DNA of 64,000 bases. It comes from Flavobacteriaceae bacterium PS02337. GTDB lineage: Bacteria; Bacteroidota; Bacteroidia; Flavobacteriales; Flavobacteriaceae. The notes under the pieces were generated by a model. That model worked only from the letters and a program-made list of their open reading frames with translations, ran no database searches and was not told where the DNA came from. The stretch covers positions 62,001 to 126,000 of the forward strand of contig JASCOE010000010.1 of the NCBI GenBank assembly GCA_029959285.1. Direction: 5' to 3'. Positions 17,768-26,263 of the stretch are shown here, in pieces (position 1 is the first letter of the stretch; every line of letters begins with the position of its first letter). Position numbers and translations under genes: made by a program.

Positions 17768-18578
17768 AATTCCAATTACTGTAATCGTTTCTGTTAAAAA
17801 CGAAGCACTTAATTTACCGTCTTGTTTGGATAAATTAAAACGATTTGATCAAATTATTGTGGTAGATTCTGGCAGCACTGATAATACCACGACTATTGCA
17901 ACCGAAATGGGTGCAGAAGTATTGCAATTTCAATGGAATGGTAAATTTCCTAAAAAGCGTAACTGGGCATTACAAAACGGAAATCTTCGCCACGAATGGA
18001 TTTTGTTTTTAGATGCAGATGAATTTGTTACTGAAGAGTTTGTTGATGAAGTGGCACTTAAAACTCAAGATCCTTCTTATAATGGTTTTACAATTCAATT
18101 TGAAAACTACTTTATGGGAAAAAAACTGAGATATGGATACGGTTTTAAAAAATCGGCTCTTTTTAAAAAATCTAAAGGTGCTTACGAAAAAATCGAAGAA
18201 GATTTATGGAGCCATTTAGATATGGAAGTTCACGAACATCCTATAATAGAAGGAAAAGTTGGAGTGATTTCGGCAAAGGTTATTCACAAAGATTTTAAAA
18301 ACCTAGAACATTATATTGATAAGCATAATGCCTACTCAACTTGGGAAGCGCAAAGATATTTGCAATTAAAAAGATCTAAAAATGAACTTCTGTCACTAAA
18401 TCAGAAAGTTAAATATGGTCTTCTTAATACAGGTTTGCTTCCTGCAGTTTATTTTTTTGGAGCTTACTTTTTAAAACTGGGCTTTTTAGACGGAAAAGAA
18501 GGATTTTATCTGGCAAGGTTTAAATCTCATTATTTTTTTCAAATTCAAACCAAAATTGATTTAATCAAAAATAAATAA
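17760..18578 (+). CDS. Glycosyltransferase family 2 (WaaE/KdtX-like)
   Basis: A 272-residue GT-A enzyme. [33 protein letters not shown] and [10 protein letters not shown] (D85, D87) are the GT2 signatures. The compact size, the FPKKRNWAL segment and the downstream [22 protein letters not shown]-type region resemble the WaaE-like beta-1,4-glucosyltransferases of LPS cores. It begins with TTG and overlaps the acetyltransferase by 8 nt. A 4-nt gap leads to uxs. Sugar specificity is not predictable. Confidence 0.88.
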   Translation: MNKIPITVIVSVKNEALNLPSCLDKLKRFDQIIVVDSGSTDNTTTIATEMGAEVLQFQWNGKFPKKRNWALQNGNLRHEWILFLDADEFVTEEFVDEVALKTQDPSYNGFTIQFENYFMGKKLRYGYGFKKSALFKKSKGAYEKIEEDLWSHLDMEVHEHPIIEGKVGVISAKVIHKDFKNLEHYIDKHNAYSTWEAQRYLQLKRSKNELLSLNQKVKYGLLNTGLLPAVYFFGAYFLKLGFLDGKEGFYLARFKSHYFFQIQTKIDLIKNK

Positions 18579-18582
18579 TACA

Positions 18583-19548
18583 ATGAAGAGAATATTGATA
18601 ACAGGAGGAGCTGGTTTCGTAGGCTCGCATTTGTGCAAAAGATTATTAAACGAAGGAAATGAAGTAATTTGTTTAGACAATTACTTTACAGGGGCAAAAT
18701 CTAATGTAATTGATTTATTAGATAATCCGTATTTTGAGATGGTGCGACATGATATTACAGAACCTTATTACGCTGAGGTTGATGAAATTTACAATCTTGC
18801 TTGTCCAGCATCTCCAGTACATTACCAATATAATCCAATTAAAACCATCAAAACTTCTGTAATGGGAGCAATAAATGTTTTAGGATTAGCAAAAAGAGTC
18901 AATGCAAAAGTACTACAAGCAAGTACTAGCGAAGTATACGGAGATCCTCTAGTGCATCCACAAACCGAAAATTATTGGGGACATGTAAACCCAATTGGTA
19001 TTCGTTCTTGTTATGATGAAGGAAAACGTTGCGCCGAAACTTTATTCATGGATTATCACAATCAAAATAAAGTAGCGATTAAAATTATTAGAATCTTCAA
19101 TACATACGGACCTAATATGAATCCGGCAGACGGAAGAGTGGTTTCTAATTTTATTGTTCAAGCCTTGCAAGGAAAAGATATTACGATTTTTGGAGATGGT
19201 TTGCAAACTCGCTCTTTTCAATATGTTGATGATTTAGTAGAAGGTATGATTCGAATGATGGGTTCAGACGGTAGTTTTTTAGGACCAGTAAATCTAGGAA
19301 ACCCAAATGAGTTTACAATGCTAGAATTGGCAGAAGCAATTATTGAATTAACAGGTTCTAAATCTAAAATCATTCATTTGGCTCTTCCGCAAGATGATCC
19401 AAAACAAAGACAGCCAGATATTTCTTTGGCAAAAAACAAGCTAAACGGTTGGGAACCTAAAATACAATTAAGAGAAGGTTTGGTTTCTACTATTAATTAT
19501 TTTGACAAACTATTGTTAAATCAGTACGAAGATTCTTTGAAATTGTAA
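18583..19548 (+). CDS. uxs: UDP-glucuronate decarboxylase (UDP-xylose synthase)
   Basis: This 321-residue extended SDR converts UDP-glucuronate to UDP-xylose. The NAD site is [13 protein letters not shown] at the N-terminus. The family-specific [20 protein letters not shown] and the catalytic YDEGK (Y and K of YxxxK) are present, as is [21 protein letters not shown]. With ugd at 4633 it gives a two-step route from UDP-glucose to UDP-xylose, predicting xylose (or UDP-xylose-derived sugar) in the polysaccharide. A bifunctional 4-keto-pentose-forming enzyme of the ArnA type is much less likely given the short length and UXS motifs. Confidence 0.93.
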   Translation: MKRILITGGAGFVGSHLCKRLLNEGNEVICLDNYFTGAKSNVIDLLDNPYFEMVRHDITEPYYAEVDEIYNLACPASPVHYQYNPIKTIKTSVMGAINVLGLAKRVNAKVLQASTSEVYGDPLVHPQTENYWGHVNPIGIRSCYDEGKRCAETLFMDYHNQNKVAIKIIRIFNTYGPNMNPADGRVVSNFIVQALQGKDITIFGDGLQTRSFQYVDDLVEGMIRMMGSDGSFLGPVNLGNPNEFTMLELAEAIIELTGSKSKIIHLALPQDDPKQRQPDISLAKNKLNGWEPKIQLREGLVSTINYFDKLLLNQYEDSLKL

Positions 19549-19576
19549 GTATTTCTACGTTTTCATTTTTCGCTAA

Positions 19577-19593
19577 TTTCCTTAATAAGGAAA
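19577..19593. promoter_or_regulatory. Palindromic site TTTCCTTAATAAGGAAA
   Basis: This 17-nt palindrome (8-bp arms around one base) lies in the 196-nt leader before the gene at 19745. Its 13-nt core is the exact reverse complement of the site at 605-617 in the leader before the first operon gene. Upstream context AATTTCCTTA is also shared. The likely meaning is a common operator or processing site; the partner is unknown. Confidence 0.45.
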
Positions 19594-19652
19594 TAGAATT
19601 AGCTCATTTTTCACTTCCAAACTTCATTTTTTTGGGTTTTAACGAGGATTGT

Positions 19653-19676
19653 GGTTCTTCATCGAGAACTTTTTTT
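19653..19676 (+). terminator. Weak intrinsic terminator or attenuator inside the locus
   Basis: GGTTCT (19653-19658) pairs with AGAACT (19665-19670), one G-U pair included, around a 6-nt loop and runs into seven T residues. The short stem suggests inefficient termination. It sits between uxs and the transferase/export genes, so it could end the first transcript or act as a site where an antiterminator matters. About 68 nt remain before the next ATG. Confidence 0.5.
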
Positions 19677-19744
19677 AGTAGAATTCTTTTGTTTTAGCTT
19701 TACCTTATAATTATGAAAAACTTTTACCCTAAAATGTAATTATT

Positions 19745-20491
19745 ATGAGAATTACCATTATCACAGTATGTTACAATAGAAAAGCTACAATAGAAAAAGC
19801 TATTAAAAGTGTATTGTCTCAAAATTATCACGACATAGAATATATCATCATTGATGGAAATTCTAAAGACGGAACTCAACAGGTTATCGAATCATACAAA
19901 GACCGTATTAGCCAATACATTTCAGAACCTGACAAAGGTATGTATGATGCCATAAATAAAGGGTTGAAACTTGCAACGGGAGATGTTATAGGACTAATGC
20001 ATTCTGATGATGAGTTTTATGATACAAAAGCGATTTCGAGAATTGCGGCTCGCTTTAACCACGATGCAACTATTGAAGGTATTTACGGTGACGGCGTATA
20101 TGTAACGAATGATGCGGAAGAACGTTTGGTTCGCGATAGAATAGGAGGTGTTTTTAGTCTTAAAAAAGTAAAAGGTGGTTGGCTTCCTTTACATCCAACA
20201 GTTTATTTGAAAAGAAGCATTATGGAGAAACATGGTTTATACAACCTAGATTTTAAAATAGCTTCAGATACAGAGTTCTTACTTCGCTATTTATATAAGT
20301 ACAAAATTAAGATGAGCTATATCGATAAGTATATTGTTAAAATGCGAATGGGCGGTATGAGTACAAGCTTTAAAACTGCTTTAGAAGTTTTGAATGAAGA
20401 TTATAAAATTTACAAATATCACGGCTTGACCGCTGTGCAGGCTGTATTTCTTAAAAAAAGTATTGCTTTAAAACAATACATAGTTCAATAA
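19745..20491 (+). CDS. Glycosyltransferase family 2 protein
   Basis: A 248-residue GT2 enzyme. ITIITVCYNRKATIEKAIKSVLSQ is the N-terminal nucleotide fold, YIIIDGNSKDGT follows, ISEPDKGMYDAINKGLKLATGD is a strong family block, and MHSDDEF (D88, D89) is the metal site. The SEPDKGMYDAINKG block is shared by colanic-acid WcaE-like and O-antigen transferases. It lies after the long internal leader and 37 nt before wza, so it may be co-expressed with the export genes. Confidence 0.88.
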   Translation: MRITIITVCYNRKATIEKAIKSVLSQNYHDIEYIIIDGNSKDGTQQVIESYKDRISQYISEPDKGMYDAINKGLKLATGDVIGLMHSDDEFYDTKAISRIAARFNHDATIEGIYGDGVYVTNDAEERLVRDRIGGVFSLKKVKGGWLPLHPTVYLKRSIMEKHGLYNLDFKIASDTEFLLRYLYKYKIKMSYIDKYIVKMRMGGMSTSFKTALEVLNEDYKIYKYHGLTAVQAVFLKKSIALKQYIVQ

Positions 20492-20528
20492 ATCTAGAGT
20501 TAGAATACTAATATATATTACAATTAAC

Positions 20529-21293
20529 ATGAAGAAATTTTTCTTTCCATTTATACTCCTTTTATTAATGCTTGAGTCTTGTACTACCAAGAAACAAATG
20601 TTGTATTTACAAGATTTGGATTCGTACTCTAACTCAACATTAACGTATACTTCGCCAAAAATACAGCCTAATGATATCTTAAAAATAGAAGTTGGAGATC
20701 TTAATCCTCTGGTGGCGGCACCTTTTAACCTTAGTGCTGGAGTAGCAGGAGCGCAATCAAATGTAGAAATGATGAAATTATCTGGTTATTTAGTTAATCC
20801 ACAAGGTAATATTATGATGCCAATTTTGAATGAAGTAAAAGTTGGAGGTTTAACACCAGCGAACGTAGAAGCAAAAGTAAAAGAACGTTTAATAAGTGAA
20901 AATTACTTAGTTAATCCTACCGTTCAAGTTCGAGTACTTAACAATAAATTTACCATTTTAGGAGAAGTAAACGCTCCAGGTGTAATTCCTTTTAGCGAAG
21001 AGTCAATTAGTTTGCTTGATGCTATCGGATTGGCAAGAGATCTGACTTATTCGGCTATTCGAAAAGATGTAAAACTTATTAGAGAGGTAGACGGAAAACG
21101 TCTGGTGTATCATGTTGATTTAACAACAGCTTCATGGATGTCTAATCCGAACTTTAGAATAAGACAAAATGATGTTATTATCGTACAAGCCAACACATTA
21201 AAAGTAAATAGTGGAGGATTAATAAAAGATCCGATACAAGTATTAGGAATTGTGGCTTCGCTTGCAGCTTTAATTATAGTAATTGCCAAATAA
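20529..21293 (+). CDS. wza: Wza-type polysaccharide export lipoprotein
   Basis: A 254-residue outer-membrane export protein. The signal peptide ends in the lipobox LESC, giving a lipidated cysteine at about residue 18. A Poly_export domain (YTSPKIQPNDILKIEVGDLNP, VNPQGNIMMPILNEVKVGGLT) and an SLBB-like domain (FTILGEVNAPGVIPFSEE) follow. The final VLGIVASLAALIIVIA is a hydrophobic helix, shorter than the E. coli Wza layout but common in Bacteroidota. It would form the outer-membrane channel working with the Wzc protein encoded 25 nt downstream. Confidence 0.92.
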   Translation: MKKFFFPFILLLLMLESCTTKKQMLYLQDLDSYSNSTLTYTSPKIQPNDILKIEVGDLNPLVAAPFNLSAGVAGAQSNVEMMKLSGYLVNPQGNIMMPILNEVKVGGLTPANVEAKVKERLISENYLVNPTVQVRVLNNKFTILGEVNAPGVIPFSEESISLLDAIGLARDLTYSAIRKDVKLIREVDGKRLVYHVDLTTASWMSNPNFRIRQNDVIIVQANTLKVNSGGLIKDPIQVLGIVASLAALIIVIAK

Positions 21294-21318
21294 ATAAGGT
21301 TACAAAATTTAAATAATT

Positions 21319-23658
21319 ATGGATTTCAAAAAAGAATTTTTAAAGTATTTGCGTTATTGGCCTTGGTTTCTGCTAAGCTTGATTGTATTTGTTGGTGCTG
21401 CATTTATTTTTATAAAAATAACACCATCAACTTTCGAAACTTCTGCTACAATCTTAATTGATAAAAAGCAAGAAGACAAAACTAAAATTATAACTATTAG
21501 TACAGCTGAAAAAAATAGTGAAGATAATTTGGAAGATGAAATCAGACTTATAACTTCAAATGAATTTTTGTTGGATGTCGTTAGAAAACTGAATTTGAAT
21601 TTTACTTATTATGAAAAAGTATATACAGTACAAAATAATAATGTAAATGAAGTTCCTTTCGCATTAATACCGACAGTTTCTAAAGATTCTATACCGCAAG
21701 TTTCTTATGAAATTAAAGTAAATAAATATGGTTTTGCAATTACAGATCCTGCAACAGAAAAAGTTTATAATGTAAAAGGATATGCAAGTAACGAAGCCGT
21801 AGAAGGTTTGCCATTTAAAATTCAATTATCTGCTAAAGCAAAAAAGAATCCGTCTAGTTATTTTGAAAACGAATATAAAGTTGTTCTTGAACCTACAGTA
21901 AACGCTTTAAGAGATTTAAAAGAATCTCTTATTGTAATGGCAGATGAAAAAGCAAAAGGTGTAATAGAGTTAAAACACATTAGTGCAAGTCCAGATCGTT
22001 CAAGAAAGATATTAAACGAAATTATCGTTTTAATGGATAAAAGCATTGTACTAAACAAGCAAAAAGTATTCAGAAATACAGTTTCTTACTTAAATCAAAG
22101 AATTAAAAACTTTACCAAAGAAAAAGATTCGATTGAAAGTGTAAAAGAAAAATATTTGCAAAATAACGACATTGGCGTAATGGACAAATATGTTGTAGAA
22201 CAAACTGCAGATAGAAGTCAGAAAAAAGAAAGTTCTTCATTAAATGAAAAACAAATTACGCTTGCTAATTTCGCTCTAAATGATATTAGACAGTCTGGTC
22301 CAACACAAACTTTAGGAACAGGTTATAATTTAGATTCACCTTCTGTTAATCAAATGCTTATAAATTATAATGCTAAGATTTTAGACAGTCAGATGATTTT
22401 AGAAAGAGCACAAAAAAACAATCCAGCTTATATTAGTTTAATGACTCAATTAAGAGTTCAAAAACAAGAATTAATAAATACACTTGAAGGTTATTTGAAC
22501 TTTTTAATTCAAAACAGCAGAGCTAATAGAGCAGAACAAAGTATTGCCGAAGCTAAAGTTAAAAGCATTCCGACACAAGATAAAGTTTTAGGAAACATCA
22601 ATAGCAACTTAAGCCTAAAAGAAGAAACTTACGTAGCATTATTGCAAAAGAAAGAAGAAGCAGTTTTGAACGGTGCAATTTTAGAGTCAAATTTAAAAAC
22701 ATTAAATGCGCCAGAAACAAACTACTCAGCAATTTTTCCACAGCCCAAAGTATTTATGCTAGGTGCTTTTATGTTCGCTTTACTTCTTCCGTTTGGCGTA
22801 ACCTATCTTCGTCTTTATTTTGATACTAAAGTTCACAATGAAGATGACATTCAGAAAGTAATTGCTAATATTCCGATTTTAGGACATATTCCGCAAATTA
22901 AAACTGCTGACAAGTTAGATAATACAGCGACATCTCGTTCTATGATTGCAGAAGCATCTCGAGCTTTGGTTTCGAATGTATCGTATTTATTGCCTAGAAA
23001 AAAAGAAAGTAAAGGAAGTGTAATCTTGTATACGTCTTCTATTCAAGGGGAAGGAAAATCATTTTGCGCTTTTCATAATGCAATTACATTTAGTAATCTT
23101 AATAAAAAAGTATTGCTAATTGGTGTCGATTTAAGAAATCCTCAGTTGCATGATTATTTCAGTATAGATAGAAGAGCGGCGGGACTTTCAGATTTCTTAG
23201 CGAATAAAAATGATGATTGGAAACAATTGCTTCAAAAAGACAATAATTTTTCAAATAATCTTGATGTACTTTTTGCTGGTGAAACGCCTCCAAATCCGTC
23301 ACAATTAATTACCAATTCTAATTTTGATACATTAATAGACGAAGCAAGAGAGATTTATGATTACATCATCTTAGATACTGCGCCAGTGCAAATTGTTTCT
23401 GATACCTTAAATTTTAGTGCTTTGGCAGACGTAACAGTATTTGTTGTCAAATACGATTATACAGATAAAAGCAATTTGGTTCAGGCAAGTAATTTCATCA
23501 AAAAAGAACAATTAAAAAATGTTGGAATACTTATAAACGGAGTAAACATGAAAACGGCATACGGATATGGTTATGGCGTAAGCTACGGATATCAGTATCA
23601 AGAAATAAAAGTAAAAAAGCCTTGGTATAAAAGAGGTCTTAGAATAAAAGAAGCCTAA
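21319..23658 (+). CDS. wzc: Wzc-type polysaccharide co-polymerase and tyrosine autokinase
   Basis: A 779-residue inner-membrane protein. The N-terminal Wzz domain has TM1 around residues 14-33, a long periplasmic coiled-coil region follows, and TM2 is around 475-495. The C-terminal BY-kinase has Walker A SSIQGEGKS (K580), Walker A' LLIGVDLRNPQ and a DTAPV segment. It ends with a tyrosine cluster (YGYGYGVSYGYQYQ) that is the probable autophosphorylation tail. Wzc cycles of phosphorylation control polymer length and export through Wza. It is in operon context with wza and the initiating transferase. Confidence 0.93.
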   Translation: MDFKKEFLKYLRYWPWFLLSLIVFVGAAFIFIKITPSTFETSATILIDKKQEDKTKIITISTAEKNSEDNLEDEIRLITSNEFLLDVVRKLNLNFTYYEKVYTVQNNNVNEVPFALIPTVSKDSIPQVSYEIKVNKYGFAITDPATEKVYNVKGYASNEAVEGLPFKIQLSAKAKKNPSSYFENEYKVVLEPTVNALRDLKESLIVMADEKAKGVIELKHISASPDRSRKILNEIIVLMDKSIVLNKQKVFRNTVSYLNQRIKNFTKEKDSIESVKEKYLQNNDIGVMDKYVVEQTADRSQKKESSSLNEKQITLANFALNDIRQSGPTQTLGTGYNLDSPSVNQMLINYNAKILDSQMILERAQKNNPAYISLMTQLRVQKQELINTLEGYLNFLIQNSRANRAEQSIAEAKVKSIPTQDKVLGNINSNLSLKEETYVALLQKKEEAVLNGAILESNLKTLNAPETNYSAIFPQPKVFMLGAFMFALLLPFGVTYLRLYFDTKVHNEDDIQKVIANIPILGHIPQIKTADKLDNTATSRSMIAEASRALVSNVSYLLPRKKESKGSVILYTSSIQGEGKSFCAFHNAITFSNLNKKVLLIGVDLRNPQLHDYFSIDRRAAGLSDFLANKNDDWKQLLQKDNNFSNNLDVLFAGETPPNPSQLITNSNFDTLIDEAREIYDYIILDTAPVQIVSDTLNFSALADVTVFVVKYDYTDKSNLVQASNFIKKEQLKNVGILINGVNMKTAYGYGYGVSYGYQYQEIKVKKPWYKRGLRIKEA

Positions 23659-23687
23659 GCTTATTTACTAAAATTTAAAAAAATAGA

Positions 23688-24104
23688 ATGTTCAACAAAA
23701 TAGTTTTATTGCTATTGTTTATAGTTATTGGTATTGTTTTTTACTTCTCTTGGCTCTCAGATCCAAGTTTTGCAAGCGAAACTTATATACCAAAATGGAT
23801 TTTGAACTGGAGTAATCATTATTACAATTTGCGTACTGCGGTTCCTTTTTTAGCTGTCGGATTTTTATTAGAAACTTATTCACAGCACAAGGGTTTAACT
23901 GAAGTAAATTATAACAAAAATTTAAATTTTATACAAAATATAGTTATTGCAGCAATAATTGTATGTATAGCCGAAGGAGGACAATTTATATTAAAAAGAA
24001 GAAATCCAGATTTAATGGATATTATTTATGGCATTCTCGGCAGTTTAATAGGAGCATTAAGTTACAATTTATTCAAAAAAATAAGAAATGCGAAACAGAC
24101 ATAA
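23688..24104 (+). CDS. VanZ-like family membrane protein
   Basis: A 138-residue protein with four hydrophobic segments. IVCIAEGGQFILKRRNPDLMDIIYGILGSLIGAL carries the family pattern E-x2-Q, then R-x2-D-x2-D and a G-x3-G membrane end. VanZ-like proteins are frequent in Bacteroidota polysaccharide loci, but their biochemical role is not established; VanZ itself gives low teicoplanin resistance. The gene overlaps the following transferase by 17 nt, which suggests tight coupling. Confidence 0.75.
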   Translation: MFNKIVLLLLFIVIGIVFYFSWLSDPSFASETYIPKWILNWSNHYYNLRTAVPFLAVGFLLETYSQHKGLTEVNYNKNLNFIQNIVIAAIIVCIAEGGQFILKRRNPDLMDIIYGILGSLIGALSYNLFKKIRNAKQT

Positions 24105-25488
24105 ATTTACTTTCATAATGTCTTGTGCTATTGCCGACATGATTGCAATGGTCTTTGGTACAATGATATTTTTGAATTTTGCGATTGAAGAGAGAGTAGG
24201 CTGGAACGCTTTATTCTTGAATAAAATGATTCCTATCACAATTTTAAGCTGGTTGTTTTCTGTTACTTATTTTCAATTATATAGAGTAGACGTTCTTTTT
24301 AGTTTAGATGAGTTTTTTCGTAATAGCTGGCGTGCATTTTTTACACAAAGGGTTTTATGGCATGGCTATATTTTCATTTTTCAAGACGATGTATTGTATT
24401 TCTTTGGAACGAAGGCTAATTTAATTCAGTTGAGTTTCTTGTTGTCTTATTTCCTGTTATCCAGAATATTATTTACACTGGTTATCGGAAAGATAAAAGG
24501 ATGGGTTTTTAAACAATATACGGTTGCCATTTGGGGATTTAACAAAACAAGTATCGAATTGGCATCTCATTTAGAAAGCAATTCTTTCTTTATCAATTTT
24601 GTTGGAATATTAAATGAAAATTCGTCTGATGAATATACAAACAATGAAGATTTTACTTTGGCGCTTTGTGCAGGAATAGACAGAGCATCTAGGGATAATA
24701 TTAATGAATTATATATTGTTTCGAAACCTGATTTTATTTCAGATTTGAATGATTTCTTTGAGCTTGGTGATAAACATTGTATGCGTTTGAAATTTGTACC
24801 GGATTTTTCGTCCATTTCAAAAAAACATTTTAATTCAAGCCATTTAAATAATTTTCATGTTATAAAACCTCGTTTTGAGCCTTTGCAAAATGCTTATAAT
24901 CGATTAGCAAAAAGAATATTCGATCTGGTTTTTAGCATTTTGGTTATTGTTTTCGTCTTGTCTTGGTTGTATCCTTTGTTGGCGATTATTATTAAAAAAC
25001 AAAGTCCAGGACCAGTTTTGTTTAAACAAATGAGAACAGGTAAAAAAAATCAAAGCTTCTGGTGTTACAAATTTAGAAGCATGTACATAACCAATAACGA
25101 CGAAACTCAGCAAGCACAAAAAGGAGATAGTAGAGTAACACCAATAGGAAAATTTATTCGCCGTACAAGTTTAGATGAAATGCCGCAGTTCTTTAATGTT
25201 TTGATCGGAAATATGAGTGTTGTAGGACCGCGTCCTCACATGATTAAACACACGTCTGACTACAACGACCATATCAATAATTTTATGGTTCGTCATTTTG
25301 TAAAACCAGGAATTACTGGTTTAGCACAAGTTTCAGGCTTACGTGGAGAAACTAAAAAAGTATCTGATATGAAACGCCGCGTTACCACAGACATAGAATA
25401 TGTGCAACGATGGAGTTTAATAAAAGATATTAAGATTTGCTTTTTGACTGTAATTGTAACCCTAAAAGGCGATAAAAATGCCTTTTAA
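24088..25488 (+). CDS. Initiating polyprenyl-phosphate sugar-1-phosphate transferase (WbaP/WcaJ-like)
   Basis: A 466-residue membrane protein. The N-terminal half has four to five membrane spans and a nucleotide-binding-like AIWGFNKTSIELASHL region. The C-terminal half is the bacterial sugar transferase domain: RIFDLVFSILVIVFVL re-entrant helix, SPGPVLFKQMRTGKKNQ, WCYKFRSM, the catalytic DE in SLDEMPQFFNV, NMSVVGPRPH and KPGITGLAQVSGLRGET. It starts repeat-unit assembly by moving a sugar 1-phosphate to undecaprenyl phosphate. The sugar (glucose, galactose or an N-acetyl-amino sugar) is not predictable. Confidence 0.92.
   Translation: MRNRHKFTFIMSCAIADMIAMVFGTMIFLNFAIEERVGWNALFLNKMIPITILSWLFSVTYFQLYRVDVLFSLDEFFRNSWRAFFTQRVLWHGYIFIFQDDVLYFFGTKANLIQLSFLLSYFLLSRILFTLVIGKIKGWVFKQYTVAIWGFNKTSIELASHLESNSFFINFVGILNENSSDEYTNNEDFTLALCAGIDRASRDNINELYIVSKPDFISDLNDFFELGDKHCMRLKFVPDFSSISKKHFNSSHLNNFHVIKPRFEPLQNAYNRLAKRIFDLVFSILVIVFVLSWLYPLLAIIIKKQSPGPVLFKQMRTGKKNQSFWCYKFRSMYITNNDETQQAQKGDSRVTPIGKFIRRTSLDEMPQFFNVLIGNMSVVGPRPHMIKHTSDYNDHINNFMVRHFVKPGITGLAQVSGLRGETKKVSDMKRRVTTDIEYVQRWSLIKDIKICFLTVIVTLKGDKNAF
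25464..25486 (+). terminator. Hairpin overlapping the stop of the initiating transferase gene
   Basis: AAAAGGC (25464-25470) pairs with GCCTTTT (25480-25486) around a 9-nt loop, inside the last codons. The 3' arm supplies four T residues. It may act as a weak terminator or protect the mRNA end. Confidence 0.4.
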
Positions 25489-25493
25489 CTCAA

Positions 25494-25542
25494 AATAAAT
25501 AAACTAATAATAAAACTTAAAAATAAACTAATAAACTAATAG
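25494..25542. repeat. Degenerate 8-bp tandem repeat (AATAAACT units)
   Basis: The 58-nt gap before the small gene at 25547 is almost entirely AATAAACT-like units, three of them exact. It belongs to the same class of 7- and 8-bp intergenic arrays seen elsewhere in the window. Confidence 0.5.
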
Positions 25543-25546
25543 AATC

Positions 25547-25750
25547 ATGGACATAACTAATTACTTAATCGGATTACTTACAGGAGTTTCTGTGACTACC
25601 TTTTTTATCGGAAAAGAATGGTATAAATATTATACTAAATACACGATTCAACAAAAACAATTAGATCGTATTTTAAAATTGAACGATAAAATTAAAAAAC
25701 TGAAAAATATGAGTCCTACAGAAACTCAAAATTTTAATGTTGGAGTTTAA
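25547..25750 (+). CDS. Small single-span membrane protein, unknown function
   Basis: A 67-residue protein with one N-terminal hydrophobic segment (YLIGLLTGVSVTTFFIG, residues 6-22) and a charged, probably helical tail (IQQKQLDRILKLNDKIKKLKN). I do not recognise a family. It is the last rightward gene of the polysaccharide block, behind an AT-rich tandem repeat. A good ATG and a normal Flavobacterium codon pattern support a real gene. A role as a small accessory of the export or initiation complex is only a guess from location. Confidence 0.6.
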   Translation: MDITNYLIGLLTGVSVTTFFIGKEWYKYYTKYTIQQKQLDRILKLNDKIKKLKNMSPTETQNFNVGV

Positions 25751-25762
25751 TTTTATTTAAAA

Positions 25763-25813
25763 TTTTATAAGGCTTCTATCGATTTTTCAAAATTGAAAGA
25801 GGATCTTATAAAA
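25763..25813 (+). ncRNA. Long imperfect hairpin after the polysaccharide locus
   Basis: TTTTATAAG (25763-25771) pairs perfectly with CTTATAAAA (25805-25813). CTTCT (25773-25777) pairs with AGAGG (25798-25802), and a further A/T stem closes around 25790. The structure starts 13 nt after a stop codon. It is listed as a candidate RNA element because of its structure only; no family is recognised. Confidence 0.35.
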
Positions 25814-25850
25814 CGTACTCCAAAAAAAAAGATTATCTTATAGTTAAATT

Positions 25851-25891
25851 TATAAGGAATGAGCTCGAAAAAATCGGGCTTATCCCTTATA
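25851..25891 (+). ncRNA. 18-bp hairpin with A5 loop after the polysaccharide locus
   Basis: The arms 25851-25868 (TATAAGGAATGAGCTCGA) and 25874-25891 (TCGGGCTTATCCCTTATA) pair over 18 positions with two G-U pairs and one A-C mismatch, around an AAAAA loop. This is the most stable-looking hairpin of the region. No T-run follows directly, so it is not a standard intrinsic terminator. Its TATAAGG arm could also pair with neighbouring CTTATA segments. Confidence 0.4.
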
Positions 25892-26012
25892 GATTTGGCT
25901 TAAATTTTTGATTGCATTATGCACTCTTAAATATAATTCCCTCCCTCTTCTTTCTTTGTAATATTTGAGTCATTTAAATTTCAGATTTTACATTTAACCT
26001 TTCGCCCCACAA

Positions 26013-26046
26013 TGTAAATAATCACATTTTTTTGTGATTATTTACA
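26013..26046. promoter_or_regulatory. Perfect 14-bp inverted repeat with T6 spacer
   Basis: TGTAAATAATCACA (26013-26026) and TGTGATTATTTACA (26033-26046) are exact reverse complements separated by six T. It could be an operator for a dimeric regulator or an RNA hairpin; the symmetric, gene-distal setting about 220 bp before the next ATG does not decide between them. Confidence 0.45.
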
Positions 26047-26263
26047 ACTAAGTTCTTTAAAAACAAATCGCCTCCCATCTCTCTATTTGGTCTTTTACTG
26101 ATAAACCTAAAGTAAGCCTAAAACCAAATACTACTAAAAACATTTGTTGCTATGTTCGTCATGGCGACACGATTATTTTATTCTAAAAGTTTCGGTATCT
26201 TATTGATTTCCGGAACCAAAACATTGTGTTTTTATGTCATTAAAATGTAATTTATTTTAAGAG

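Larger units (their letters stand above)
25751..26263. other. 513-bp intergenic region rich in inverted repeats
   Basis: No gene is seen here. It contains three strong inverted repeats, described separately (25763-25813, 25851-25891, 26013-26046). None is followed by a clear T-run. The rest is AT-rich, with a C-rich patch (TTCCCTCCCTC) near 25940. It separates the polysaccharide locus from the accessory region and may hold the locus terminator, a small RNA or the leader of the gene at 26264. Confidence 0.6.
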
